64,000 nucleotides of DNA from CADCUY01 sp964242735 (GTDB lineage: Bacteria > Actinomycetota > Actinomycetes > Actinomycetales > Quadrisphaeraceae), in the NCBI GenBank assembly GCA_964242735.1, contig CAXTAK010000018.1, forward strand, positions 1-64,000, written 5' to 3'. The notes under the pieces are model-generated. The model was not told the origin of the DNA. It saw only the letters and a program-made list of their open reading frames with translations, and did no database searches. The stretch's first letter is position 1. Each line of letters opens with the position of its first letter. Of this stretch, positions 34,170 through 41,563 are shown in pieces. Both the position numbers and the translations under genes were made by a program.

Positions 34170-35519
34170 TCAGCCGCGGACGTGACCCGCGCCGTGCACC
34201 ACCCAGCGGGTGGTCGTCAGCTCCGCCAGCCCCATCGGACCGCGGGCGTGCAGCTTCTGCGTGGAGATGCCCACCTCGGCGCCGAGGCCCATCTCACCAC
34301 CGTCGGTGAAGCGGGTGGAGGCGTTGACCATGACCGCGGCGGAGTCGGTGCCGGCGACGAAGGCGTCCGCGACCGTGGTGTCGCGGGTGACCACGGCCTC
34401 GGTGTGGCCACTGGTCCAGCGCCGGATGTGCTCGAGGGCCTCCCGCAGGGAACCCACCACGCCCATGGCGACCTCGAGGGCGTTGTACTCCTGCGCCCAG
34501 TCCTCGTCGGTGGCGTCCTCACCGAGGTGCGCGAGCTCCGCGGCGGGGGTCAGGGCGCGGGCGGCGGCGTCGGGGTGGATGAGCACGCCGGCAGCGCCGA
34601 GCGCGGCGACCAGGCGGGGGACGAAGGTGGGTGCGACGTCGGCGTGGACCAGGAGGGTCTCGGCGGCGTTGCACACGCTGGGCCGGCTGACCTTCGCGTC
34701 CAGGCAGATCGCCAGCGCCTCGTCGAGGTCCGCGGACGCGTCGACGTACACGTGGCAGTTGCCGACCCCGGTCTCGATGGTCGGCACGGTCGCCTCGGTG
34801 ACCACGCGCTGGATCAACCCCGCCCCGCCCCGGGGGATGACGACGTCGACCAGACCGCGGGCGGTCAGCAGCGCCCCGACCCCCGCACGGCCCGCGGCGT
34901 CGATGGTCTGGACGGCGTCGGCGGGCAACCCCGCGCCCGCCACCGCCGCTGAGACCACGTCGACGAGCACCGCGTTGGTGGCCCGGGCGGCCGACCCCCC
35001 GCGCAGCACGGCGGCGTTGCCGGACTTCACCGCCAGGACGGCGGCGTCGACGGTGACGTTGGGGCGCGCCTCGTAGATGACACCGACGACACCCAGGGGC
35101 ACCTGGACCTGCTGCAGGCGCATCCCCTGCGGGAGGGTGGAGCCGCGGCGCACCTCCCCCACGGGGTCGGGCAGCGCGACGACGACGCGCACGGCGTCCG
35201 CGATGGCCGCCAGGCGCGCGGCATCGAGGCGCAGGCGGTCGAGGAGGCCGGGGGCGAGGCCCTCCGCGGTCCCGCGTGCCAGGTCCTCGGCGTTGGCGGC
35301 CACCACGCGCGGAGCCTGCGCGAGCAGGGCGTCGGCGACGGCGAGCAGCGCCGCGTCCTTCACGGCCCGGGTGGCGGGCGCCAGCGCCAGGGCCGCGGCG
35401 CGGGCCCGGTGCAGGGTGGCGGTGACGACAGCGGTCGCGTCGACACCGTCCGACGCGGCGCCGCCACCCGTGCCGGTGGTCGCGGTGGCGCTGGTCGCTG
35501 CCTGGACCGTCGTGGTCAT
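34170..35519 (-). CDS. proA: Glutamate-5-semialdehyde dehydrogenase
   Basis: A 449-residue ProA, which reduces glutamyl-5-phosphate to the semialdehyde in proline synthesis. Cofactor-binding VIYEARPNVTVDAAVLAVKS and the catalytic-cysteine segment RPSVCNAAETLLVH are intact, as is GNCHVYVDASADLDEAL. Length is slightly above the usual ~420 because of an Ala/Thr-rich N-terminus. It works on the product of ProB, encoded in the same direction at 37742, with two other genes between. The ATG at 35519 starts 19 bp after the CYTH-CHAD stop. Confidence 0.96.
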   Translation of the reverse strand: MTTTVQAATSATATTGTGGGAASDGVDATAVVTATLHRARAAALALAPATRAVKDAALLAVADALLAQAPRVVAANAEDLARGTAEGLAPGLLDRLRLDAARLAAIADAVRVVVALPDPVGEVRRGSTLPQGMRLQQVQVPLGVVGVIYEARPNVTVDAAVLAVKSGNAAVLRGGSAARATNAVLVDVVSAAVAGAGLPADAVQTIDAAGRAGVGALLTARGLVDVVIPRGGAGLIQRVVTEATVPTIETGVGNCHVYVDASADLDEALAICLDAKVSRPSVCNAAETLLVHADVAPTFVPRLVAALGAAGVLIHPDAAARALTPAAELAHLGEDATDEDWAQEYNALEVAMGVVGSLREALEHIRRWTSGHTEAVVTRDTTVADAFVAGTDSAAVMVNASTRFTDGGEMGLGAEVGISTQKLHARGPMGLAELTTTRWVVHGAGHVRG

Positions 35520-35538
35520 CGGGGAAGGCTAGCGGCGC

Positions 35539-37179
35539 TCAGCGCTTCATCCAGCGCCGCGCGCTGCGCCGGCCGACGGCCCGCCACAGCTCCGGCAGCG
35601 GCGCCTCCAGCTGGCGTGCCCGGGCCTCCTCCAGACCGTGCAGCCGACCGAAGGTGAACGCGTGCTGCCCCCCGCCGGCGGCGTCCGCCAGCCGGGTCAG
35701 CTCTGCACGGGCCACCGCGGAGTCCTGGTGCTCCCCCAGCTCGGCCTGCAGGCGCTTCACCGCCCGGGTGTAGTCGGCGGCGGCGGGCCACAGCGGTGCC
35801 AGCGCCTCCGCGGCGTACCGGGCGCGCTTGGCGGACTTGCGGGCCTCGTGCAGCGCCTCGTCGTGGGCCGCGGAACCCCCACCGCCGGCGTCGTCCTCCC
35901 TGCCGCGCGACGGCTCGGGTGCGGCGTCCGACAGGGCGTCCTCCACGAGCCCCGCCAGCTCGCGGTGCGCGCGCCGCATCCGCCGCAGGAGCACCTCCCG
36001 GGCCGGGCGGGCGGCCTGGGCGGTCAGCGGCGGGTCGGCCACCAGGGCCTCCAGGGTCGTGACCAGCTGCCGGTACCGCTGCCCGTCCTGCGCGGCCCTG
36101 ACCTCCGTGTGCGCCCGCTCGTGCTCGGCGTCCAGCACGGCTCCGACGTACTGCGCGCTCGCCTCAGGACCGCCGGCGTCGAGCACGGCCGCGGTGAGGC
36201 GCTCGCGGAGCACCTCCGCGTCGCGCGCGCCCCCGAGCACCCCCGCCCACCACGCCAGCTCCGCGCGCACCTCACGGGCGCGGGCGCGCGTGAGCACCGG
36301 CGCGAAGGTGGTCAGTGCGCTGCGCAGGCGGCGGCTGGCGACGCGCATGCGGTGCACGGCGTCGGGGGCGTCGAGGCGCACCGCGGCGTGCAGGCCCACC
36401 AGCTCGCGCACCTGCTCGTCGAGGTGGGCGAGCACCACCTCGCCGGCCGTGGACGACGCCGTCACCCGGCGCCGGGGGGCAGCGGTTCCGCGCCGCCCGG
36501 CACCGTCGCTGGCGGGGTCCCCGAGGGCGCGCGCCAGCTTCGAGGAGGAGGACGAGCGGGCGACGCCGGAGCCGGCCAGGCGGTGCTCGACGGCGTCGAG
36601 GAACCCCTCGTCGGCGTGCTCGACGAGCTCCACCTCGAGCTCGCGCCAGGACTGCTGCGCCGCCTCCCCCGCCGGGGACCCGCTGAGGCGCTGGGCGGTG
36701 ACCCGGTCGTCGGCGACCTCGGCCAGCACCCGCCCGGTGTCGTCGCGCAGGTGGCGGACGGCGCGCTCGGTGACCAGGCGCGCCACCGGTACCAGCGGCG
36801 CGCCGCGGGTCACCGACCACGCGAGGGACTGCAGCTCCTCGGGCACCACCGGTGCGGCGTCCCCGCCCCCCGAGCCCGCGGCGGGTGGGGGCCCCAGGGG
36901 CAGCTGCACCTCGTGGCGGGCCCCCGTGCCCCCGCCGTCCGTCGGGAGCTTCAGGTGCCACCCCGCGTCGTGCCCCCCGGTGCGGCGGCGGAGCGTGGTG
37001 CGCGCCCGCGCCAGGGCCAGGTCGGCGGTGTCGAGGTACAGCGCCTCCAAGGTGGTGGCCGTGGGCCCGTCGACGGCGGCGACACCGGGGACCGCGGTCA
37101 GCGCCGCGGTCAGGTCGAGCAGGGGATCAGCGTGCTCGAGGGCGTACTTCCGCTCGACCTCGCGGTGCAGGGTGGCCAT
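35539..37179 (-). CDS. CYTH and CHAD domain protein
   Basis: A 546-residue two-domain protein. Residues 1-210 are a CYTH (triphosphate tunnel) domain with the EXEXK-type start REVERKYAL, the TLEALYLDTADLAL and TTLRRRTGGHD strands. Residues 260-540 are a CHAD domain with conserved basic helices: AVHRMRVASRRLRSALTTF, ARKSAKRARYAAEAL and RWMKR. CHAD domains bind polyphosphate, and CYTH enzymes split tri- or polyphosphate, so a polyphosphate-related role is likely (known for the family). It sits inside the proB-proA region. ATG 37179 gives the standard start; an Arg-rich longer frame is ignored. Confidence 0.9.
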   Translation of the reverse strand: MATLHREVERKYALEHADPLLDLTAALTAVPGVAAVDGPTATTLEALYLDTADLALARARTTLRRRTGGHDAGWHLKLPTDGGGTGARHEVQLPLGPPPAAGSGGGDAAPVVPEELQSLAWSVTRGAPLVPVARLVTERAVRHLRDDTGRVLAEVADDRVTAQRLSGSPAGEAAQQSWRELEVELVEHADEGFLDAVEHRLAGSGVARSSSSSKLARALGDPASDGAGRRGTAAPRRRVTASSTAGEVVLAHLDEQVRELVGLHAAVRLDAPDAVHRMRVASRRLRSALTTFAPVLTRARAREVRAELAWWAGVLGGARDAEVLRERLTAAVLDAGGPEASAQYVGAVLDAEHERAHTEVRAAQDGQRYRQLVTTLEALVADPPLTAQAARPAREVLLRRMRRAHRELAGLVEDALSDAAPEPSRGREDDAGGGGSAAHDEALHEARKSAKRARYAAEALAPLWPAAADYTRAVKRLQAELGEHQDSAVARAELTRLADAAGGGQHAFTFGRLHGLEEARARQLEAPLPELWRAVGRRSARRWMKR

Positions 37180-37258
37180 GGCGCCGATCCCACCACGGGC
37201 GTCCGACCACGGGCACCCCACCACGCCCCCCCGTCCCGTCGGGCGGTGCGGTGGGCGC

Positions 37259-37726
37259 TCACAGCGGGCGGAGCGTGCCCGGCGAGGACGGTCGAGGCAC
37301 GCGCTGACCGCGGGCGCGGAGGGTGTCGCGGTCGACGACCTCGAGGCCGACGGGGCGCCAGTCGGGCAGGTCGGCGCTGCGACGGTGCTCCGCCCACAGC
37401 GCCAGTCCCAGGGACGCTGCGTCGTCGAGGTCGTCCGCCTCGTCCCAGTAGCTGATCTCCACGCGCCCCGTCCCGTAGCGCACCGTGGCCAGGGGCTCTC
37501 CCTCGACGAGGGCGAGCAGTGACGCGGCCAGGCGTGCGGGGTCCACCGGTGAGCCGGCGAAGGTGAGGGTGAGGTGCCACAGGCGGGGCTCGCCCGGGGA
37601 GTCTGCTCCGGGGCCCGCGCCGGGGTCGGCACCCTGGTTCCCGGGGGGTGGTGGGTCGGTGTCGGCGCGCACCACGTCCAGCCACCGGGCCCGCGGGCCG
37701 CCCCCTCCCGCGGAGTGCTCGACCAC
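37259..37726 (-). CDS. Hypothetical protein between proB and the CYTH-CHAD gene
   Basis: A 155-residue protein of no family I can name. After a Pro/Gly-rich N-terminus of about 45 residues it has a compact core: RLWHLTLTFAGSPVDPARLA, TVRYGTGRVEISYWDEADDL and DLPDWRPVGLEVVDRDTLRA. The pattern of alternating strands and helices suggests a small alpha/beta domain. GTG 37726 has GGGAGG about seven bases upstream, 15 bp after the proB stop, and so it is probably translated with it. Position suggests a cotranscribed accessory gene, with no inferred role. Confidence 0.6.
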   Translation of the reverse strand: MVEHSAGGGGPRARWLDVVRADTDPPPPGNQGADPGAGPGADSPGEPRLWHLTLTFAGSPVDPARLAASLLALVEGEPLATVRYGTGRVEISYWDEADDLDDAASLGLALWAEHRRSADLPDWRPVGLEVVDRDTLRARGQRVPRPSSPGTLRPL

Positions 37727-37741
37727 CGGGCCCCCTCCCGC

Positions 37742-38950
37742 TCACCGCCTCGCCGCGGGCGGGCCGGGCTCGGCCTGCTCGAGCAGGGACCCCGCCACCA
37801 GCGCCATCTGGTCGCGGTGCACCAGCTCCGCGCCGTAGCCCGGACCGAGGGCGGCGGCCAGCGCTGCGGTCGACCTCCCGAGGAGGACGGGGACCTCTGC
37901 CGACGAGTAGTTCACCAGCCCCCGGGCCACGGTGTGGCCGCTTCGGTCGAGGAGGTCGACCGGGTCGCCGGCCTCGAAGGTGCCGCGCACCTCCACCACC
38001 CCCGCCGGCAGCAGGGAGGCACCCCGACCGGTGAGGGCCGCGACGGCGCCCTCGTCGAGCACCAACGCACCGGTGGCCTCCGCGGCGTGCGCCAGCCACA
38101 GCGCCCGCGAGCTCGTCCGCGGGCCGGTGGCGGTGAAGACCGTCCCGACGTCCTCCCCCGCCAGCAGCGCGCCGGCGTCGTCGGCGGACCCCAGGGCCAC
38201 CGCGATCCCCGAGCCCGTGGCGGTGCGCGCGGCGGCCACCTTGGTGACCATGCCACCGGTGCCCACCGCGCTGCGCGTGCCCGCGACGTCGGCCCGCTCG
38301 ACGCGCGCCCAGTCCGCCGCGGAGGCCACCAGGGGCACCCGGACGGCCCCGGGGCGCGACGGTGGGGCGTCGTAGAGGGCGTCGACGTCGGTGAGGAGCA
38401 CCAGCGCGTCGGCGCGCACGAGGTGGGCGACCAGGGCGGCGAGCCGGTCGTTGTCGCCGAGGCGGATCTCCGCGGTCGCCACCGTGTCGTTCTCGTTGAC
38501 CACCGGCAGGACCCCCAGGGCCAGCAACCGGAACAGCGTGGCCCGGGCGTTGACGTACGACGCGCGGCGGACGACGTCGTCCGCGGTCAGCAGGACCTGC
38601 CCGACCGTGATGCCGTGGCGCTGCGCCGCGGCGGTGTAGCGAGCCACCAGCACGCCCTGCCCGACGCTGGCGGCGGCCTGCTGGGTGGCCAGGTCGCGGG
38701 GGCGCCGACGCAGCCCCAGGGGGGCGAGCCCGGAGGCGATGGCCCCGGAGGAGACCAGGACGATCTCGGTGCCGGCGGCGCGGCGTGCGGCGAGGACGTC
38801 GACCAGCGCCACCAACCGCGCCTCGTCGAGGTCGCCCCCGGTGGTGGTCAGGGACGACGAGCCCACCTTGACGACCACGCGCCGCGCGGCGGTGAGCACC
38901 GTCGACCGCCCACCCGCCCCGACCCCGACGCCACCGGGGTCAGGGGCCAT
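37742..38950 (-). CDS. proB: Glutamate 5-kinase
   Basis: A 402-residue ProB, the first and feedback-controlled enzyme of proline synthesis. The amino-acid-kinase domain has VVVKVGSSSLTTTGGDLDE, LVSSGAIASGLAPLGL, ATQQAAASVGQGVLVARY, PVVNENDTVATAEIRLGDND and GTGGMVTKVAAARTA. The last ~110 residues form the PUA domain (GASLLPAGVVEVRGTFEAGD). The ATG at 38950 overlaps the 3' end of obgE by 11 bases, so the two are co-transcribed. Starts 20-50 bases further in are also possible. Confidence 0.95.
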   Translation of the reverse strand: MAPDPGGVGVGAGGRSTVLTAARRVVVKVGSSSLTTTGGDLDEARLVALVDVLAARRAAGTEIVLVSSGAIASGLAPLGLRRRPRDLATQQAAASVGQGVLVARYTAAAQRHGITVGQVLLTADDVVRRASYVNARATLFRLLALGVLPVVNENDTVATAEIRLGDNDRLAALVAHLVRADALVLLTDVDALYDAPPSRPGAVRVPLVASAADWARVERADVAGTRSAVGTGGMVTKVAAARTATGSGIAVALGSADDAGALLAGEDVGTVFTATGPRTSSRALWLAHAAEATGALVLDEGAVAALTGRGASLLPAGVVEVRGTFEAGDPVDLLDRSGHTVARGLVNYSSAEVPVLLGRSTAALAAALGPGYGAELVHRDQMALVAGSLLEQAEPGPPAARR

Positions 38951-40589
38951 CGGCGGCGGCGTCCTCGGCGGCGTGCGCCCAGTGCCCGGCGCGGCGCTCC
39001 GCCTCGAGCTCCTCGCGGGCGCTGCGGCGGGCGACGCGGCGGTCCTCGTAGCGCTCGCGCTTGACGTCGCGGGTCGGCCGGGAGCTGTCCTCCAGGCGCA
39101 GGTCGGTGCCGCGCGGGCCCGCCAGGAGCTCGGCGCCCCCGGCCATGGTGGGCTGCCAGTCGAACAGCACGGCGTCGTCCCCACGACCGATGACCACCTC
39201 GGACCCGGAGACCGCGCCGGCGCGCAGCAGCTGCTCCTCCACGCCCAGGCGGGCGAGGCGGTCGGCGAGGTAGCCCACCGCCTCGTCGTTGGCGAAGTCG
39301 GTCTGGCTGACCCACCGCTGCGGCTTCTCCCCCAGCACGCGGTACAGGTCGTCGCCGGGGCGGGTCGGGTGCCCCTCGCGGGTGACGGTGAACCCGCGGT
39401 CGTCCACCGGGCGCGGGCGCAGCACCACGGGCGCCGGGGGTGCAGCGGGCGCGGCCTCGCGCGCCTCGCGCACCAGGGCGGCCATGGCGAAGGCCAGCTC
39501 GCGCAGTCCCTCGTGGCTGAGCGCGGAGACCTCGAAGACCCGCAGGCCCCGGGCCTCGAGGTCGGGACGGACGATCTCGGCGAGGTCGCGGGCGTCCGGC
39601 ACGTCGACCTTGTTGACGACCACGAGCCGGGGACGGTCCAGCAGGGGCCGGGAGGCGACGTCGCCGACGGGAGCGGCGGCGCCGACGGTGGTGGTGGTGT
39701 CGCGGTCATCGCCGGTGGAGCCGTCGCCGTCGGGGTCCGCGGAGCCCTCCACCACCGCGCCGGCACCGGCCCGCAGGGCGTCGTAGGCCGCGAGCTCGAC
39801 CTCGATGGTGATGAGGTCGCCCAGCGGGTCGCGGTCGGTCTCCAGGGCCGCGCCGTCCAGGACGTGCACGAGCACGGCGCAGCGCTCCACGTGGCGCAGG
39901 AACTCCAGCCCGAGGCCCTTCCCGCGGGAGGCCCCGGGGATCAGGCCCGGCACGTCGGCGACGGTGAAGCGCTCGGCGCCCGCCTCGACCACCCCGAGGT
40001 TGGGCACCAGGGTGGTGAAGGGGTAGTCCGCGATCTTCGGTCGAGCCGCTGACATCGCGGCGATCAGCGAGGACTTGCCGGCGCTGGGGAAGCCCACGAG
40101 CGCGACGTCGGCGACGCTGCGCAGCTCCAGGACGACGTCGGCGGTGGCACCGGGCTCTCCGAGCAGCGCGAAGCCGGGGGCCTTGCGGCGGGGGGAGGAC
40201 AGCGCGGCGTTGCCGAGGCCCCCGCGGCCACCCGCGGCCAGCACGTAGCGGGTGCCTGCCCCGAGGAGGTCGGCGATCAGCGCGCCGCCGGGGGTGCGCA
40301 CCGTGGTGCCGTCGGGCACGCGCAGCACCACGTCGTCGCCGTCGGCGCCGTGGCGCATGTCACCCGCGCCCGGCTTGCCGCGGCCACCGCTGCGGTGCGG
40401 GGTGTGGTGGTAGTCCAGCAGCGTGGTGGTCGAGGGGTCGACCTCCACGACCACGTCACCGCCGCTGCCCCCGTTGCCGCCGTCGGGCCCGCCGAGGGGC
40501 TTGAACTTCTCACGGTGCACCGAGGCGACACCGTGACCCCCGTCACCGCCGGTCACGTGCAGGGTGACGCGGTCGACGAAGGTCGCCAC
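38940..40589 (-). CDS. obgE: GTPase Obg/CgtA
   Basis: A 549-residue GTPase needed for late 50S ribosome assembly and stress control. The glycine-rich Obg fold (FVDRVTLHVTGGDGGHGVAS) leads, the G domain starts near residue 160 (G1 VGFPSAGKSSL, G3 DVPGLIPGASRGKGLG, G4 NKVD), and a C-terminal OCT domain follows (DLYRVLGEKPQRWVSQTDF). An insertion of about 40 residues before NKVD is Asp/Gly/Thr-rich and not part of E. coli Obg. GTG 40589 with GGAGG six bases upstream is chosen over GTG 40613. It lies in the usual rplU-rpmA-obg order. Confidence 0.95.
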   Translation of the reverse strand: MATFVDRVTLHVTGGDGGHGVASVHREKFKPLGGPDGGNGGSGGDVVVEVDPSTTTLLDYHHTPHRSGGRGKPGAGDMRHGADGDDVVLRVPDGTTVRTPGGALIADLLGAGTRYVLAAGGRGGLGNAALSSPRRKAPGFALLGEPGATADVVLELRSVADVALVGFPSAGKSSLIAAMSAARPKIADYPFTTLVPNLGVVEAGAERFTVADVPGLIPGASRGKGLGLEFLRHVERCAVLVHVLDGAALETDRDPLGDLITIEVELAAYDALRAGAGAVVEGSADPDGDGSTGDDRDTTTTVGAAAPVGDVASRPLLDRPRLVVVNKVDVPDARDLAEIVRPDLEARGLRVFEVSALSHEGLRELAFAMAALVREAREAAPAAPPAPVVLRPRPVDDRGFTVTREGHPTRPGDDLYRVLGEKPQRWVSQTDFANDEAVGYLADRLARLGVEEQLLRAGAVSGSEVVIGRGDDAVLFDWQPTMAGGAELLAGPRGTDLRLEDSSRPTRDVKRERYEDRRVARRSAREELEAERRAGHWAHAAEDAAADGP

Positions 40590-40641
40590 GCGGGCCTCCT
40601 CCTGGTCGGTCACTGCTGCGGTCGGTGCTGCGCGGGACTGA

Positions 40642-40693
40642 GCGAGGGGCGGCCCCCGCCAGCGCCGCAGCGCCGACCGGGACCGCCCCTCGC
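40642..40693 (-). terminator. Inverted repeat between rpmA and obgE
   Basis: Eleven-base arms GCGAGGGGCGG (40642-40652) and CCGCCCCTCGC (40683-40693) enclose 30 GC-rich bases that can fold further. It lies between the rpmA stop and the obgE start on the sense strand. It could be a partial terminator or RNA stability element that lowers obgE relative to the two ribosomal protein genes. No T-run is present. Confidence 0.5.
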
Positions 40694-40701
40694 CGGGATG
40701 C

Positions 40702-40995
40702 TCAGACGAGCGGTGCGCCCGCCTCGACCACCGGCTGGGGGGCCTGGACCGGCAGGACGTTGATCACACGGCGCCCGCCGGCGGTGCCGAAGGTCACGGC
40801 GCCGCGAACCAGGGCGAAGAGCGTGTCATCGCCACCGCGCCCCACCCCGGCACCGGGGTGGAAGTGGGTGCCGCGCTGGCGCAGGATGATCGTGCCGGGC
40901 CCGACGAGCTCGCCGCCGAAGCGCTTCACACCCAGGCGCTGGGCGTTGGAGTCGCGCCCGTTGCGGGTGGAGCTGGCGCCCTTCTTGTGTGCCAT
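40702..40995 (-). CDS. rpmA: Ribosomal protein L27 (bL27)
   Basis: A 97-residue bL27 with the standard start AHKKGASSTRNGRDSNAQRL and the core LVGPGTIILRQRGTHFHPGA. It sits in the large subunit near the peptidyl-transferase centre. The N-terminus begins directly with the mature sequence after Met, without the cleaved leader seen in firmicutes. It follows rplU by 61 bp. Confidence 0.98.
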   Translation of the reverse strand: MAHKKGASSTRNGRDSNAQRLGVKRFGGELVGPGTIILRQRGTHFHPGAGVGRGGDDTLFALVRGAVTFGTAGGRRVINVLPVQAPQPVVEAGAPLV

Positions 40996-41056
40996 CTGAG
41001 GACCCTCTCGAGGTGCTGGGGGGCGGGGTGGTGCCGGAGGTGGTGGTGCGGGCAGG

Positions 41057-41365
41057 TCAGCCGATCGAGGTGACCCGCAGGCGGGTCAGCTTCGAGCGGT
41101 GGCCCTGGCGCTTGCGGTAGCCGGTCTTGTTCTTGAACTTCATGATGATGATCTTCGGACCCTTGTCATCACGCACCACCGCGGCGGTGACCGTGGTGGC
41201 CGCGAGGGTCTCGGCGTCGGAGGTGATGGTGGCTCCGTCGACGAGGAGGACGGGCTTGAGCTGCACGTTCCCGTCGCTGTCACCGGCGATGCGGTCCACG
41301 ACGAGGATGTCGCCGACGGCGACCTTCTCCTGACGGCCGCCGGCACGGACGATGGCGTACACCAC
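41057..41365 (-). CDS. rplU: Ribosomal protein L21 (bL21)
   Basis: A 102-residue bL21 with VYAIVRAGGRQEKVAVGDIL at the N-terminus and the signature KIIIMKFKNKTGYRKRQGHR near the C-terminus, which binds 23S rRNA. The start is a GTG-GTG pair at 41365/41362, giving M-V-Y. It leads the rplU-rpmA pair 199 bp after rne. Confidence 0.97.
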   Translation of the reverse strand: MVYAIVRAGGRQEKVAVGDILVVDRIAGDSDGNVQLKPVLLVDGATITSDAETLAATTVTAAVVRDDKGPKIIIMKFKNKTGYRKRQGHRSKLTRLRVTSIG

Positions 41366-41563
41366 GGGGTTCTTCCTCTGTTCGGCGAACGGGGTCTGGG
41401 TGGTCCTGGTGCTGGGCGCTCGACGCGGACGAACCGCTGCGCCGCTGAGCGCCGCGGGGGCTGCACCCTGCGGTGTCGTGCCGTGCGGGTCACCCGGGTG
41501 CGGGGAGCACCCGCCGACCGAGCGCGCGGCGACCGGCCAAGGGTAGCCGATGGCGCGCGCCGC
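41366..41563 (-). promoter_or_regulatory. rne-rplU intergenic region and rplU leader
   Basis: Between the rne stop and the rplU start lie 198 bp. A loose inverted repeat, GGCGCTC at 41415-41421 with GAGCGCC at 41447-41453, could form a hairpin in the rplU leader. Ribosomal protein leaders are often regulated by their own product, but I see no strong match to a known L21 leader. Confidence 0.35.
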
